Shown in pieces: positions 63,930 to 64,000 of a DNA stretch of 64,000 bases. The position numbers and the translations under genes were made by a program. Numbering within the stretch: the stretch's first letter is position 1; every line of letters begins with the position of its first letter. The DNA comes from an uncultured Marinifilum sp. (GTDB lineage: Bacteria; Bacteroidota; Bacteroidia; Bacteroidales; Marinifilaceae): contig NZ_OY781918.1 in NCBI RefSeq assembly GCF_963677195.1, forward strand, positions 2,654,923 to 2,718,922. The letters run 5' to 3'. The notes below the pieces were generated by a model. The model had not been told where the DNA came from. It did not search any database and saw only the letters and a list, made by a program, of their open reading frames with translations.

Positions 63930-64000
63930 GTTATCAGTTATCAGTTGCATTTGAATTTAGAACTTTCGTAATTTTGTTTACTGTTTACTGTTTACTGTTC
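63930..64000. repeat. Heptanucleotide tandem repeats
   Basis: GTTATCA occurs twice (63930-63943) plus GTT, and GTTTACT occurs three times (63976-63996) plus GTT. Both units are seven bases and begin GTT. They lie upstream of the response-regulator gene and run to the window edge, so the full extent is not visible. Confidence 0.75.

Noticed and set aside
1..64000. CRISPR arrays, tRNA genes, insertion sequences or prophage
   Set aside because: No regularly spaced repeats, cloverleaf sequences, transposase or integrase motifs were seen on either strand.

Overview
The window is AT-rich Bacteroidota DNA. The evidence is SusC/SusD pairs, a hybrid two-component regulator, FecI/FecR-type sigma and anti-sigma genes, many secreted lipoproteins, and promoters of the phylum-specific form TTG-N19-TAnnTTTG. 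Seven sulfatases plus galactan-type glycosidases suggest a marine member of the Bacteroidales (Marinifilaceae or Marinilabiliaceae type). The taxon is inferred, not proven.

Positions 1-14,200 are mostly housekeeping: the start of rplS, a C69 peptidase, an M23 peptidase, a coiled-coil/zapA pair, a 6S-like RNA, RNase Y, a transglutaminase-fold protein, a nucleoside phosphorylase, a prohibitin-like protein, a DUF5916 protein, a DUF4293 protein, a flavin reductase and a TPR protein.

Positions 14,203-47,762 form a polysaccharide utilisation locus. It holds one hybrid two-component regulator, two GH110 alpha-1,3-galactosidases, two GH2 beta-galactosidase-like enzymes, seven S1 sulfatases, a Tat-exported FAD oxidoreductase translationally coupled to a protein with a flavinylation motif, a SusC/SusD pair and a small lipoprotein. 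The set fits stepwise exo-removal of sulfates and of alternating alpha- and beta-galactose from a sulfated galactan or lambda-carrageenan-like oligosaccharide. No endo-acting hydrolase is present. Five transcription units inside the locus carry the same upstream layout: two copies of an 18-bp direct-repeat element at exactly 59 and 38 bp before the -7 box. I take this as the operator of the neighbouring regulator.

Positions 48,127-61,322 are a second SusC/SusD locus with its own ECF sigma and FecR anti-sigma factors, an STN-bearing SusC, SusD, a DUF4843 lipoprotein, a PKD-like lipoprotein, a TlpA-type thioredoxin lipoprotein, a small membrane protein and two tandem 400-residue thioredoxin-fold proteins. 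Its substrate is unknown. The right end holds an unrecognised secreted protein, an OmpR-family response regulator on the minus strand and a patch of heptanucleotide repeats. No tRNA, rRNA, CRISPR array, insertion sequence or phage gene was seen.
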